Source: Flavobacterium hydrophilum (lineage in GTDB: Bacteria > Bacteroidota > Bacteroidia > Flavobacteriales > Flavobacteriaceae). From it: 64,000 nucleotides of DNA. Shown here piece after piece: positions 38,076-47,019 of the stretch (position 1 is its first letter; every line of letters begins with the position of its first letter). The stretch lies in the NCBI RefSeq assembly GCF_003202405.1, contig NZ_QJHL01000002.1, positions 496,001 to 560,000 on the forward strand, in the 5' to 3' direction. The notes under the pieces are model-generated. The model did not search any database and was not told the origin of the DNA. It worked only from the letters and a program-made list of their open reading frames with translations. Made by a program: the position numbers and the translations under genes.

Positions 38076-40115
38076 TTAATAGAACAATTTGTAATATCCC
38101 TTTTCATTCGTCGGATGAAAAGGGATATTTTGTTTCAAACAAGTCGCTTTCCAATATTTCTGAATGGTATATGAATTAGATGCATCGGCGATAATTATTT
38201 TAGGATGCAAACTTTTTAAAATTCGATCCAGATTAATTTTTGGCGACTGAATTAAAATTAAAATATCAGGTTGAATCTTTTTTTGATAAAGACAGGAACT
38301 ATCAATGATAGAAATCTTTTGGCCATTAAAATATAGCGTGTTTTTAATTTTTGTTTCTTTTTTTAATCTGCTAAAATTGGCAACCAGATAAGAATTTAAA
38401 ATGTTGTTTTTTGATGCTTCCTTTAAAAAACTATCGCTGCAAAAAAAAGTAACACCTTCTTCATTTTTCTCAGAAATAATTGTTTTTTTCTTCATGTTGT
38501 ATACAATAATTTCCTGTTGTCTCTGTGTATTTTTTTTAGTGAACAGAAAAGAAAGCTGTAAAATAATTATGGATAACAGAACTCCGGTTAATTTTAAAAA
38601 ATTTGGTTTTTTTATCCAGATTATGGTGACTGTTATCGATAAGTAGAAGGCAAACAGATAGTAATTATTGAAACTGATATTTTTGATTACAAACGAATCA
38701 AAAGAAGCTACAAAATGAATTACCGTATTTAACGTGTAAATACTTTTTTCTAAGATTTGAATTAAAAATACTGGCGCAATATTAAAAACAGCCAAAATCA
38801 TGACGATTATTCCAACAATCATGATTAAGGACAGAATGGGAATAATAACAATATTAGTCACAAAAAATAATCCGGGAAATTGATGAAAATAATAGAGGCA
38901 AAGTGGCAATGTTCCAATTTGTGCCGCAAAGGAAACAGTTAAGACATTCCAGATATTTATAATAATTTTGTTCTTAGGATCCCATAAGCTCTTCAATATT
39001 GGCTGTAACCAAAGAATAAAAAATAAAGCTAAATAACTCAACTGGAAGCCTATATCAAATAAAAAGTAAGGTTCAAAAAGTAATATTAAAAGTATGGAGA
39101 CCAATAAAGTATGATAGGTGTTTCCGTTTCGTCGTAAATGATTTCCAATTGCCAGAAATGAAAACATGACAACAGAACGTAAAACACAGGGCGATAAACC
39201 TGAAATTATAGCAAAAATGATCAGTGAAGTTAAAATGGCAATTAATTTTATAAACGATCCTTTAGGTGTATTTCCAATTGGTTTTAGAACAAAAGCAATA
39301 AATAACATTATAAAACCGACATGAAGCCCTGAAACTGAAAGGATGTGTGTAGCGCCGGAAAATTGATAATCCTGAATAATATCTTGTGATATTTCTTGCC
39401 TTTGTCCTAAAATGAGTGCTAAGGCTACATTCATTTCAACAGGATTAAAATGGTTTCGGGTAAGATTATTTATAATCCTTGAATGTAATTTTGCAGTATA
39501 ATACCATATATCTTTTTTAATGGTTTTGCAAACGCTGATTTCTGATTTTGTAGTGTAAATCTGTGCATAAATCTGTTTGTCATTTAAGTATTTACTGTAA
39601 TCAAACTGATTCGGGTTTTTAGGTAAAGGGTTGTTTTGTAAAGTAGTTTTTAAACGAATTATATTTCCAATTAGTAGTGAATTTGGCAAGCTGTCTTTTT
39701 GAATATTTATTATAGTTCTGCCTGAATATTTTTGATTTTCAATTTGGCTAATCAAAGCAATATATCTGTCGTTATAATCATTGCCTTTTAATTTCTCCCG
39801 CAAACAGAGCGTTATAAATTGTGGCTTCTCAAAAGCTTTTTTACAATTCGTATAATTTGTCTTTTGTAGAGATTCAGTATGAAATAATAAAGTCAGGCAG
39901 CCAATAAAAAAGGATACCAGATATGTAGTGATACTAAAAAATGAAAGGTATTTATTCTGCGTACGGGATAAAAAATAAGAAATCGCAAATAGAAGCATTA
40001 CGATTATTAAAGCAGAATATGTAAAAGATAAATCTGATTGTGCATAATAGGAGAATATTATGCCGATTATAAAACAGATTGTAATCTTAGTCAAAGGGAA
40101 ATTTAATACTTTCAT
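38076..40115 (-). CDS. comEC: ComEC/Rec2-family DNA-uptake channel protein
   Basis: A 679-residue inner-membrane protein thought to form the channel for single-stranded DNA during natural transformation. The N-terminal membrane region is followed by the DUF4131/OB-like part (CLREKLKGNDYNDRYIALISQ ... FDYSKYLNDKQIYAQIYT), then the competence domain with ATHILSVSGLHVGFIM and LSPCVLRSVVMF. The C-terminal soluble region (about 530-679) is in the place of the metallo-beta-lactamase-like domain but shows no HxHxDH. It is the last gene of a leftward surE-lpxB-nlpC run. It ends 4 nt from the convergent thioredoxin-like gene. Confidence 0.9.
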   Translation of the reverse strand: MKVLNFPLTKITICFIIGIIFSYYAQSDLSFTYSALIIVMLLFAISYFLSRTQNKYLSFFSITTYLVSFFIGCLTLLFHTESLQKTNYTNCKKAFEKPQFITLCLREKLKGNDYNDRYIALISQIENQKYSGRTIINIQKDSLPNSLLIGNIIRLKTTLQNNPLPKNPNQFDYSKYLNDKQIYAQIYTTKSEISVCKTIKKDIWYYTAKLHSRIINNLTRNHFNPVEMNVALALILGQRQEISQDIIQDYQFSGATHILSVSGLHVGFIMLFIAFVLKPIGNTPKGSFIKLIAILTSLIIFAIISGLSPCVLRSVVMFSFLAIGNHLRRNGNTYHTLLVSILLILLFEPYFLFDIGFQLSYLALFFILWLQPILKSLWDPKNKIIINIWNVLTVSFAAQIGTLPLCLYYFHQFPGLFFVTNIVIIPILSLIMIVGIIVMILAVFNIAPVFLIQILEKSIYTLNTVIHFVASFDSFVIKNISFNNYYLFAFYLSITVTIIWIKKPNFLKLTGVLLSIIILQLSFLFTKKNTQRQQEIIVYNMKKKTIISEKNEEGVTFFCSDSFLKEASKNNILNSYLVANFSRLKKETKIKNTLYFNGQKISIIDSSCLYQKKIQPDILILIQSPKINLDRILKSLHPKIIIADASNSYTIQKYWKATCLKQNIPFHPTNEKGYYKLFY
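38093..38133 (+). terminator. Plus-strand terminator embedded in the 3' end of comEC
   Basis: AATATCCCTTTTCAT (38093-38107) and ATGAAAAGGGATATT (38115-38129) are exact inverse copies with loop TCGTCGG, then TTGTTT. The hairpin lies 22 nt after the stop of the convergent thioredoxin-like gene and within the last codons of comEC. Confidence 0.75.
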
Positions 40116-40164
40116 TCGATAAAAGTATTAAAAATTGTAGGAAATTTACTTGTTTCATTTAGAT

Positions 40165-40647
40165 TTATTTGAGTATTCTGTTAACCTGGATAAATGAGTT
40201 TTTATAATATAGTTCTTTTGTAGAAGAAATAATTACTCCTTTAGATGTAGAAGAATGGATAAATTTTATTTCGTCAGGACTAACTTCTGTTATAAGTCCA
40301 ACATGATTAATTTGCCTGCTTTTATTGGTTTTAAAGAAAATTAAATCTCCTTTTTTAGCCTCATCAATGTTGATTATTTTTCCAATTTTCGATTGTTCAT
40401 AAGAACTTCTGGGTAGTTTAATGTTTTCAGATTCAAAAGTAGAAAAGACTAATCCGGAACAATCAAAACCTGCTTTGGTTGTGCCGGCTGCTTTATACCG
40501 AACACCAATATTGGCAGTTGCTGTCTTAATCAAATTATTTACAATATATTTTTTATCATGTGCCGACTCTTTGCTTACAGCATTTGAACCTGTTTTACAG
40601 GAAACTAACATAATAGATAATAAAATCAGTAAGATTATTTTTTTCAA
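40165..40647 (-). CDS. NlpC/P60 (C40) peptidase lipoprotein
   Basis: 160 residues with a lipobox (VSC, Cys17). The C40 catalytic set is visible: nucleophile C63 in GFDCSGLVFSTF, H115 in NHVGLI, and H131 in FIHSS. It should cleave peptide bonds in peptidoglycan stems at the inner face of the outer membrane or in the periplasm. The gene starts 13 nt after lpxB ends and is followed by comEC 49 nt later. Confidence 0.92.
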   Translation of the reverse strand: MKKIILLILLSIMLVSCKTGSNAVSKESAHDKKYIVNNLIKTATANIGVRYKAAGTTKAGFDCSGLVFSTFESENIKLPRSSYEQSKIGKIINIDEAKKGDLIFFKTNKSRQINHVGLITEVSPDEIKFIHSSTSKGVIISSTKELYYKNSFIQVNRILK

Positions 40648-40660
40648 AACGATGAGATTA

Positions 40661-41776
40661 TTATTTTTTTAAATCTGCAACAATAAGTTTGGCCGTTTTT
40701 TTACTGGCTCCAATTCCTCCAAGTTTTTGTTCTAAGATATCGTATTTTTTTAATAGCTCTTGACGAGAATCAGGAGTTAGTAATTTTTGCAGTTCTTCCT
40801 TAATTCTTTTTGTGTTACAATCATTTTGAATCAATTCGGTCACTACTTCTTCATCCATGATTAAATTAACCAGAGAAATGTATTTTAGGGTAATAATACG
40901 TTTTGCAATTTGATAGGATGCCCAGCTTCCTTTATAACAAACAACTTCCGGAACTTTAAAAAGCGCAGTTTCTAAAGTTGCTGTTCCTGAAGTTACTAAA
41001 GCTGCTGTTGAAGACTGAAGCAAATCATACGTTTTATTCGAAATGAATTTGATGTTTTTATTTGATATAAACTGTTGGTAAAACTCAAAATCCTGGCTGG
41101 GTGCACCGGCAATTACAAATTGATAATCTTTAAAATCATCAACTATGCTTAGCATTACGCTCAGCATTTTTGTAATTTCCTGTTTGCGGCTGCCCGGTAA
41201 AAGTGCAATGATTGGTTTTTCGCTTAATTGATTATTTTTTCTAAAAACAGCTTCATCAAAAGCAGGCTGGTTGTGAATCGCATCGATTAGCGGATGTCCT
41301 ACAAATTCTACAGGAAAGTGATGTTTGTCTTCGTAAAAGTTTTTTTCGAAAGGTAAAATCACAAACATTTTATCAACATCACGTTTGATTGCGGTAATAC
41401 GATTCTCTTTCCATGCCCAAATTTGGGGTGAAATGTAATAATGAGTTTTATAATGTAATTCTTTAGCCCATTGTGCAATTCGCATATTGAAGCCCGGATA
41501 ATCAATAAAAATGATAACATCCGGCTGGAATTCTGAAATATCTTTTTTGCAGAATTTAATATTATTCAAAATGGTTTTTAAGTTAAAAATCACTTCGATA
41601 AAACCCATGAAAGCCAATTCACGATAATGTTTTACAAGAGTTCCGCCTGTCTTTTGCATTAAATCTCCTCCCCAAAATCTAATTTCGGCACCTGGATCTT
41701 CTTCATATAGCGCTTTCATTAAATTAGATCCGTGAAGATCACCCGATGCTTCGCCTGCAATGATATAATATTTCAT
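40661..41776 (-). CDS. lpxB: Lipid-A-disaccharide synthase
   Basis: A 371-residue glycosyltransferase that joins UDP-diacylglucosamine and lipid X in lipid A synthesis. Family motifs are IIAGEASGDLHG (5-16), FIDYPGFNMRIA, YYISPQIWAWKENR, LLPGSRKQEI and TSGTATLETALF. It is peripheral to the inner membrane. A TATCTTTG box at 41839-41846 suggests an extra promoter upstream, so lpxB may be transcribed separately from surE. Confidence 0.96.
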   Translation of the reverse strand: MKYYIIAGEASGDLHGSNLMKALYEEDPGAEIRFWGGDLMQKTGGTLVKHYRELAFMGFIEVIFNLKTILNNIKFCKKDISEFQPDVIIFIDYPGFNMRIAQWAKELHYKTHYYISPQIWAWKENRITAIKRDVDKMFVILPFEKNFYEDKHHFPVEFVGHPLIDAIHNQPAFDEAVFRKNNQLSEKPIIALLPGSRKQEITKMLSVMLSIVDDFKDYQFVIAGAPSQDFEFYQQFISNKNIKFISNKTYDLLQSSTAALVTSGTATLETALFKVPEVVCYKGSWASYQIAKRIITLKYISLVNLIMDEEVVTELIQNDCNTKRIKEELQKLLTPDSRQELLKKYDILEQKLGGIGASKKTAKLIVADLKK

Positions 41777-41787
41777 ATGTAGATAAT

Positions 41788-41828
41788 ATTTCTTTTAAAA
41801 GAAATTCTGCCTTTGTTTGGTAAAGGCA
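41788..41828. promoter_or_regulatory. Two adjacent stem-loops in the lpxB leader
   Basis: ATTTCTTTTAAAAGAAAT (41788-41805) is a perfect 18-bp palindrome. It is followed by TGCCTTT / AAAGGCA (41808-41814, 41822-41828). Both lie between the candidate lpxB promoter and the lpxB start codon. Function unknown. Confidence 0.35.
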
Positions 41829-41838
41829 AAACATAATG

Positions 41839-41846
41839 CAAAGATA
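41839..41846 (-). promoter_or_regulatory. -7 box TATCTTTG upstream of lpxB
   Basis: Full TAnnTTTG match on the minus strand just after the stop of the small membrane protein gene; the implied leader is about 60 nt. No -33 TTTG at the right spacing. Confidence 0.45.
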
Positions 41847-41851
41847 ATAAC

Positions 41852-42124
41852 TTAAGCCAGCAAAGTCGAAATTGCCAAAACAATCACGGCTAAAATGACT
41901 CCGCCAGCCATAGATTCTTTGTCTTTTTTAAGCAAAACAGCGAAAACAGCAAGGTCTAAAGTTGTGCCTAATGTAATGACTTTTCCTAAATAACCATTTT
42001 CTTTGATGGTTTGAATTCCTGATGAGATATCAAATTTCGTAAAAAATGTAATAAACAAACAGCTCCCAAGCAGTGACGTGAAAATTCCTAATATAAAACC
42101 TAAAAGAATGTCTTTTTTATTCAT
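41852..42124 (-). CDS. Small membrane protein between surE and lpxB
   Basis: 90 residues with three hydrophobic segments (about 6-26, 46-64, 72-89). It overlaps the 3' end of surE by 8 nt, so it is translated with it. Short membrane genes in this position are common in Flavobacteriia, but I know no function. The name stays hypothetical. Confidence 0.8.
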   Translation of the reverse strand: MNKKDILLGFILGIFTSLLGSCLFITFFTKFDISSGIQTIKENGYLGKVITLGTTLDLAVFAVLLKKDKESMAGGVILAVIVLAISTLLA

Positions 42125-42896
42125 TTAAATTCCATGTATTTAATTGTTGAATAGTATGATGTGCAGTTAAATCAAATTGAACAGGAACAACAGAAACATA
42201 TCCATTTTCCAATGCCCACTCATCTGTATCATCTCCTTTGTCCTGATTAACAAACTCACCTGAAAGCCAATAATAATCCTTTCCAAAAGGGGTTTGGCGT
42301 TTGTCAAATTTTTCTTGCCACATAGCCTTTGCCTGTCTGCAAATTTTAATCCCTTTGATTTCATTTTCCTTTAGTTTCGGAAAATTGACATTTAATATAA
42401 CGCCCAGAGGTAATTTTTTTTCAAGGGTCTCCAGAACTATTTTTTTTACAAATGATTTCACCGGTTCAAAATCAGCATTCCAATTGTAATCTGATAATGA
42501 AAAACCTATAGCGGGGATTCCCTCTATTCCTGCTTCAACAGCTGCACTCATAGTACCGGAATAAATTACATTTATAGAAGAATTTGATCCATGATTAATT
42601 CCGGATACACACAAATCGGGTTTTCTTTTTAAAATTTCATTCACAGCCAGTTTTACGCAATCTACAGGAGTTCCTGAACAGCTATATTGCGTTATAGAGT
42701 CATTTTCTTTTGAGATTTTGTCTAGATATAACGTGTTGTTGATTGTAATGGCATGTCCCATGGCACTTTGCGGTTTGTCGGGAGCTACAACAATTACTTC
42801 GCCAATAGTTTCCATAACAGAAATTAAAGTTCTGATGCCAGGAGCAGAAATGCCATCATCATTAGTTACTAATATTAAAGGCTTTTTGTCTTTCAT
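42117..42896 (-). CDS. surE: 5'/3'-nucleotidase SurE
   Basis: A 259-residue metal-dependent phosphatase that acts on nucleoside monophosphates. The start has TNDDGISAPGI with metal ligands D13 and D14; NHGSNSSINVIYSGTMSAA follows at about 100-118, and SAMGHAITIN carries the conserved serine. It heads the leftward operon ending in comEC. A TACATTTG box (42928-42935, minus) lies 32 nt upstream. It is divergent from the tail-specific protease gene. Confidence 0.95.
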   Translation of the reverse strand: MKDKKPLILVTNDDGISAPGIRTLISVMETIGEVIVVAPDKPQSAMGHAITINNTLYLDKISKENDSITQYSCSGTPVDCVKLAVNEILKRKPDLCVSGINHGSNSSINVIYSGTMSAAVEAGIEGIPAIGFSLSDYNWNADFEPVKSFVKKIVLETLEKKLPLGVILNVNFPKLKENEIKGIKICRQAKAMWQEKFDKRQTPFGKDYYWLSGEFVNQDKGDDTDEWALENGYVSVVPVQFDLTAHHTIQQLNTWNLNE

Positions 42897-42927
42897 GGTA
42901 AAATATTGAAGATATAAGATTTGAAGA

Positions 42928-42935
42928 CAAATGTA
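42928..42935 (-). promoter_or_regulatory. -7 box TACATTTG for the surE operon
   Basis: Full TAnnTTTG match; CAAA on the plus strand at 42961-42964 would be a -33 TTTG with a long 25-nt spacer. Confidence 0.45.
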
Positions 42936-42999
42936 GGAACAGATTTTATTAGAATACTAACAAATAAATTAAAATTTGTCAACTAAATTATTGAAGCTT

Positions 43000-43028
43000 T
43001 TTGCGATTCAAAGATTTTTATATCTTTA
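43000..43028 (+). promoter_or_regulatory. Candidate promoter of the tail-specific protease (TTTG-N17-TATCTTTA)
   Basis: TTTG at 43000-43003 and TATCTTTA at 43021-43028, one mismatch from consensus. The leader would be about 60 nt. Confidence 0.45.
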
Positions 43029-43094
43029 ACAAAAAATTATAGTAGTCTTGGCTTTATTGGCTTGGTTTTTACTATAACTTAGATAAAAAAATTG

Positions 43095-45281
43095 ATGAAT
43101 GCTATTATTAAATTTATGAAACGAAATTATAAAATCCTTATAGCTGTATTGTGTTTGTCTGTAACTTTGTTTGCATTCAAAATTAATGCAGATAAAACAG
43201 TTGATCCGGATCCAAATAAAGATAAAATGCTTTTGGAGCTCTTGGCATTTGTTATAGAAAAAGGCCATTATAGCCCACCTCCGATAGACGATGAATTTTC
43301 AAAAGGAATTTTTAAGGATTATATTGATGCTCTTGATCCATCTAAAAGATTTTTTCTTCAATCTGATATTGATGAATTTAAGCAATATGAATTAATGCTG
43401 GATGATCAGTTCATTAATAAAGATTTGACGTTTTTTAACCTTACCTATACAAGGTTGATGAAACGTATGGAAGAAAGCAAAAAAAGATACAAAGTGCTGT
43501 TGGCACAACCATTCAATTATAATGTTGACGAAACTTTTAATGCAGATTATGAGAAGATTCCGTATGCGAAAAATACAGTTGAAATAAACGAAAGATGGAG
43601 AAAGCAAATTAAGCTGTCAACTCTTTCGTCTCTGGTAACAAAACAAAAGTTAGAGGAAGATAAAAAGAAAACAGATCCGGCTTATAAAGTAAAATCTTTT
43701 GAGGTTTTGGAGAAAGAGACCCGCGAAAGTTCTCTTAAATCATTAGATGATAATTTTAGTTTAATAAAGGATTTGGATAAGCAAGATTGGTTCTCTGTAT
43801 ATGTAAACTCAATTATGACCCGTTTTGACCCTCATACAAGCTATTTTGCACCGGAAGAAAAAGATCGTTTTGACGTAAACATTAGTGGAAAATTAGAAGG
43901 TATTGGTGCTCGTTTAACTAAGAAAAACGATTTTACCCAAATTGATGAATTGATTTCAGGAGGTCCGGCCTGGAAAGGAAAGGAACTTGAAGCTGGTGAT
44001 TTAATTCTAAAAGTTGCACAAGGTAAGGATGAGCCTGTAGATGTTGTGGGAATGCGTCTGGATGATGTTGTAAAAAAAATAAAAGGTCATAAAGGAACCG
44101 AAGTAAGACTTACAGTAAAAAAGGTTGACGGAAGCATTAAAGTAATCTCAATTATAAGAGATGTAGTTGAAATTGAAGAAACATATGCGAAATCAAGTAT
44201 TGTTGAAAGAAACGGATTAAAATATGGAGTGATTTATTTGCCTAAGTTTTATATCGATTTTGAAAACAAAGATGGTCGTGATGCCGGTAAAGACATTGCA
44301 TTGGAAGTTGAAAGACTGAAAAAAGAAAACATCAGCGGGATTGTGTTAGATGTACGTGATGATGGTGGTGGATCTCTTTCTACAGTAGTTGATATTGCCG
44401 GATTATTTATAGAAGAAGGCCCAATTGTCCAGGTAAAATCTGCTGGAAAAAAGAAAGAGGTTTTATATGATAAAGATAAAAAAATTGAGTGGGACGGACC
44501 TTTAGTAATAATGGTAAACAGTTTCTCTGCTTCGGCATCTGAGATATTAGCGGCTGCAATTCAGGATTACAAACGTGGTGTAATCATTGGGAGTAAACAA
44601 ACTTATGGTAAAGGTACTGTTCAGACAGTTATCGATTTAAATCAGTTTGTTCGAAATAGTGAGTTTGGAGATTTTGGAGCTTTGAAAGCAACAGCTCAAA
44701 AATTCTATAGAATTAATGGGGGCTCTACACAGTTAGAAGGTGTAAAAAGTGATGTTGTGATGCCAGATCGTTATGCATATTTAAAAATGGGTGAGCGTGA
44801 TATGGATAATGCTATGCCTTGGGACAAAATTGATCCGGCAAACTATAATATATGGAATCCGAATGAGAACTTTAATCAGGCTATTGCAAACAGCAAACTT
44901 AGAATTGCTCAGAATCCTCAATTTAAATTAATAGAGGATAATGCTAAATGGATTGATGTTAAAAACAAAGAAAACACATACAGCCTGAATATTAAAAGTT
45001 TTAAAGCTACACAGGAACAAGTAGAAAGTGAAGGCAAAAAATACAAACCAATTGCTGATTACAAGAATAATTTGATTTTTAAATCATTACCTTATGAAAA
45101 TCTTGAAATGGCTAATGATGCTTCTTTAAAAGAAAAAAGAGAAGCCTGGCATCAGGCTTTAGCAAAAGATGTTTATGTGGAAGAAGCTTTGAATGTATTA
45201 GATGATTTACAGTCAAAAAGCAATACTAATAAACAAACTAATTCTTCTAAAATGAAAAAAGATAAATTAGTTAAATCTTAA
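43095..45281 (+). CDS. Carboxy-terminal processing (tail-specific) protease, S41
   Basis: About 728 residues; ATG at 43095 or 43116 can start it, both giving the hydrophobic export segment KILIAVLCLSVTLFAF. Order: an N-terminal helical Prc-type region, a PDZ domain (about 245-340, GKLEGIGARLTKKND), the S41 core with VNSFSASASEI (catalytic S480) and YGKGTVQ (K506), and a Prc-like C-terminal domain. It degrades or matures periplasmic proteins with exposed C-termini. The gene is monocistronic and has a terminator. Confidence 0.94.
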   Translation: MNAIIKFMKRNYKILIAVLCLSVTLFAFKINADKTVDPDPNKDKMLLELLAFVIEKGHYSPPPIDDEFSKGIFKDYIDALDPSKRFFLQSDIDEFKQYELMLDDQFINKDLTFFNLTYTRLMKRMEESKKRYKVLLAQPFNYNVDETFNADYEKIPYAKNTVEINERWRKQIKLSTLSSLVTKQKLEEDKKKTDPAYKVKSFEVLEKETRESSLKSLDDNFSLIKDLDKQDWFSVYVNSIMTRFDPHTSYFAPEEKDRFDVNISGKLEGIGARLTKKNDFTQIDELISGGPAWKGKELEAGDLILKVAQGKDEPVDVVGMRLDDVVKKIKGHKGTEVRLTVKKVDGSIKVISIIRDVVEIEETYAKSSIVERNGLKYGVIYLPKFYIDFENKDGRDAGKDIALEVERLKKENISGIVLDVRDDGGGSLSTVVDIAGLFIEEGPIVQVKSAGKKKEVLYDKDKKIEWDGPLVIMVNSFSASASEILAAAIQDYKRGVIIGSKQTYGKGTVQTVIDLNQFVRNSEFGDFGALKATAQKFYRINGGSTQLEGVKSDVVMPDRYAYLKMGERDMDNAMPWDKIDPANYNIWNPNENFNQAIANSKLRIAQNPQFKLIEDNAKWIDVKNKENTYSLNIKSFKATQEQVESEGKKYKPIADYKNNLIFKSLPYENLEMANDASLKEKREAWHQALAKDVYVEEALNVLDDLQSKSNTNKQTNSSKMKKDKLVKS

Positions 45282-45312
45282 TTTTTAAAATTAATTAAAC
45301 TTATATAAAGTT

Positions 45313-45348
45313 AGAGCTCCATATTTTTAATTTATGGAGCTTTTTTTT
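45313..45348 (+). terminator. Terminator after the tail-specific protease
   Basis: Stem AGCTCCATA / TATGGAGCT with a 9-nt loop and eight T. Confidence 0.9.
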
Positions 45349-45362
45349 AATACTCACTGAAA

Positions 45363-46145
45363 ATGAAAAAAGTACTCGTTTTATTTTTAATAGCACTATT
45401 TATTGTCTCTTGCAAAAAAGATGAAAATGAAAATAAAAAAATATTACTGGTCCAAAATACCTTTGTTGTTTCAAAACAAAACATTTCACAAGCAGTTTAT
45501 ACAACTTCATATTTGCCCACTTCGACAACACGACAAATTGTAAAACATGATTACTATACATTATCGTACAATGAAAAATTTGAACAGGCAGAATGGGTGG
45601 CATATGAATTAAAAAAAGAATATTTAAAGAATAATGATTTCAAAAGACCTTATTTTATTGAAGATCCTAAGGTAACAACAGGTTCCGCAGACTGGAGAAA
45701 TTATAAGAAATCTGGTTATGACAAAGGACATCTTTGCCCGGCAGGTGATATGGAGTTTGATAAAAAGGCATATGATGATACCTTTTACACTTCGAATATA
45801 TCACCTCAAAACCATGATTTTAATAGTGGAATTTGGAATCGTTTGGAAAATAAAGTGCGATATTGGGCCGAGAAGTATAATGATGTTTATGTAGTTACCG
45901 GAGGTGTTTTGAAGGATTCGGATAAAAAAATAGGAACAGAAGAGGTTTCTGTTCCTAAATATTTTTATAAAATTGTTTTGACTAAATCAGGAAAAGAACA
46001 TAAAGCAATTGCTTTTTTAATTCCGAATGAAAAAAGTCAAAAAGGAATTTATGAGTTTGTTGTTCCTGTTGAAACTTTAGAAAAAATGACCGGAATTGAT
46101 TTCTTTCCTAATTTAAAAAACTTAAAAAGCAGTAAGGACTTTTAA
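45363..46145 (+). CDS. DNA/RNA non-specific endonuclease, lipoprotein
   Basis: 260 residues with a lipobox (VSCKKD, Cys17), so it is exported and membrane-anchored. The beta-beta-alpha metal nuclease motif is present as GYDKGHLCPAGDM, with catalytic H123 in DKGH (the usual form is DRGH) and metal-binding NISPQNHDFNSGIWNRLE (N154, W158, E162). It probably degrades extracellular or periplasmic nucleic acid. The last 24 nt overlap rpe on the opposite strand. Confidence 0.93.
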   Translation: MKKVLVLFLIALFIVSCKKDENENKKILLVQNTFVVSKQNISQAVYTTSYLPTSTTRQIVKHDYYTLSYNEKFEQAEWVAYELKKEYLKNNDFKRPYFIEDPKVTTGSADWRNYKKSGYDKGHLCPAGDMEFDKKAYDDTFYTSNISPQNHDFNSGIWNRLENKVRYWAEKYNDVYVVTGGVLKDSDKKIGTEEVSVPKYFYKIVLTKSGKEHKAIAFLIPNEKSQKGIYEFVVPVETLEKMTGIDFFPNLKNLKSSKDF

Positions 46146-46784
46146 ATCAGCAATAGTTGTTGTTGGGTTTTCTGCTTTAAAAACAAAACTTCCGGCAACT
46201 AAAACATCAGCTCCTGCTTCTACTAATTGTTTTGCATTTTTATTGGTTACACCACCATCAATTTCGATTAATGTTGAAGCATTTTTACGGGTAATTAAAT
46301 CTTTAAGTTTTTTAATTTTAGTATAGGTGTTTTCAATAAATGACTGGCCTCCAAAACCTGGATTTACACTCATAATACAAACTAAGTCAATGTCGTTTAT
46401 TACATCTTCTAATAAATCAATATTTGTATGAGGATTAATGGCAACTCCGGCTTTCATACCTTCAGCTTTGATAGCTTGTAATGTTCTGTGAAGATGGGTA
46501 CAGGCTTCGTAATGTACAGTTAAATTATTAGCACCTAAATCTGCAAAAGTTTTGATGTATCTGTCAGGATCAACAATCATTAAATGTACGTCGATTGTTT
46601 TTGTTGCATGTTTTGAAATAGCTTCTAAAACTGGCATTCCAAAAGAGATATTCGGTACAAAAACTCCATCCATAATATCAATATGAAACCAATCAGCCTG
46701 ACTGTTATTGATCATTTCGACATCACGTTGTAAATTGGCAAAATCAGCTGCAAGAACAGAAGGAGCAATAAGTGTATTCTTCAT
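46122..46784 (-). CDS. rpe: Ribulose-phosphate 3-epimerase
   Basis: A 220-residue TIM-barrel enzyme that interconverts ribulose-5-phosphate and xylulose-5-phosphate. Motifs: LAADFANL, DWFHIDIMDGVFVPN (metal and catalytic D), VHLMIVDPDRYI, VMSVNPGFGGQ-type sequence (CIMSVNPGFGGQSF), EIDGGVT, and AGADVLVAGSFVF. The C-terminal codons overlap the nuclease gene. Confidence 0.96.
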   Translation of the reverse strand: MKNTLIAPSVLAADFANLQRDVEMINNSQADWFHIDIMDGVFVPNISFGMPVLEAISKHATKTIDVHLMIVDPDRYIKTFADLGANNLTVHYEACTHLHRTLQAIKAEGMKAGVAINPHTNIDLLEDVINDIDLVCIMSVNPGFGGQSFIENTYTKIKKLKDLITRKNASTLIEIDGGVTNKNAKQLVEAGADVLVAGSFVFKAENPTTTIADLKVLTAF

Positions 46785-46860
46785 TATGTGTAGTTGTGTT
46801 TAATGTAGAGGTACAAAGAGTCTCTCTACAAGTAGTTTATTTTTTGCAAAGGTAATTATA

Positions 46861-46894
46861 AAAAATAAAAAACTCCGGTAATCAGCCGGAGTTT
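46861..46894 (-). terminator. Terminator downstream of rpoD
   Basis: On the minus strand AAACTCCGG-loop-CCGGAGTTT runs into TTTATTTTTTA. It separates rpoD from rpe. Confidence 0.85.
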
Positions 46895-46958
46895 CAATCA
46901 TCAATCAAAAAACGAACAGTCAATCAAACTGTTGTTTACGGTAAAAACTCCAAATTAT

Positions 46959-46996
46959 AAATTCCAAATTCCAATTTTAGTTGGGATTTGGAATTT
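46959..46996. repeat. AAATTCCAAATTCCAA inverted repeat after rpoD
   Basis: Sixteen-nt arms (46959-46974 and 46981-46996) differ at one position, which still pairs as G-U in RNA; the loop is 6 nt. It lies 23 nt after the rpoD stop, ahead of the terminator. It resembles a dispersed Flavobacterium repeat and could protect the rpoD mRNA 3' end. Confidence 0.65.
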
Positions 46997-47019
46997 TAAA
47001 TATTTGAAATTTAATATTG

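Noticed and set aside
43092..43094. TTG start for the tail-specific protease
   Set aside because: An ATG follows immediately at 43095 and another at 43116; TTG is unnecessary.
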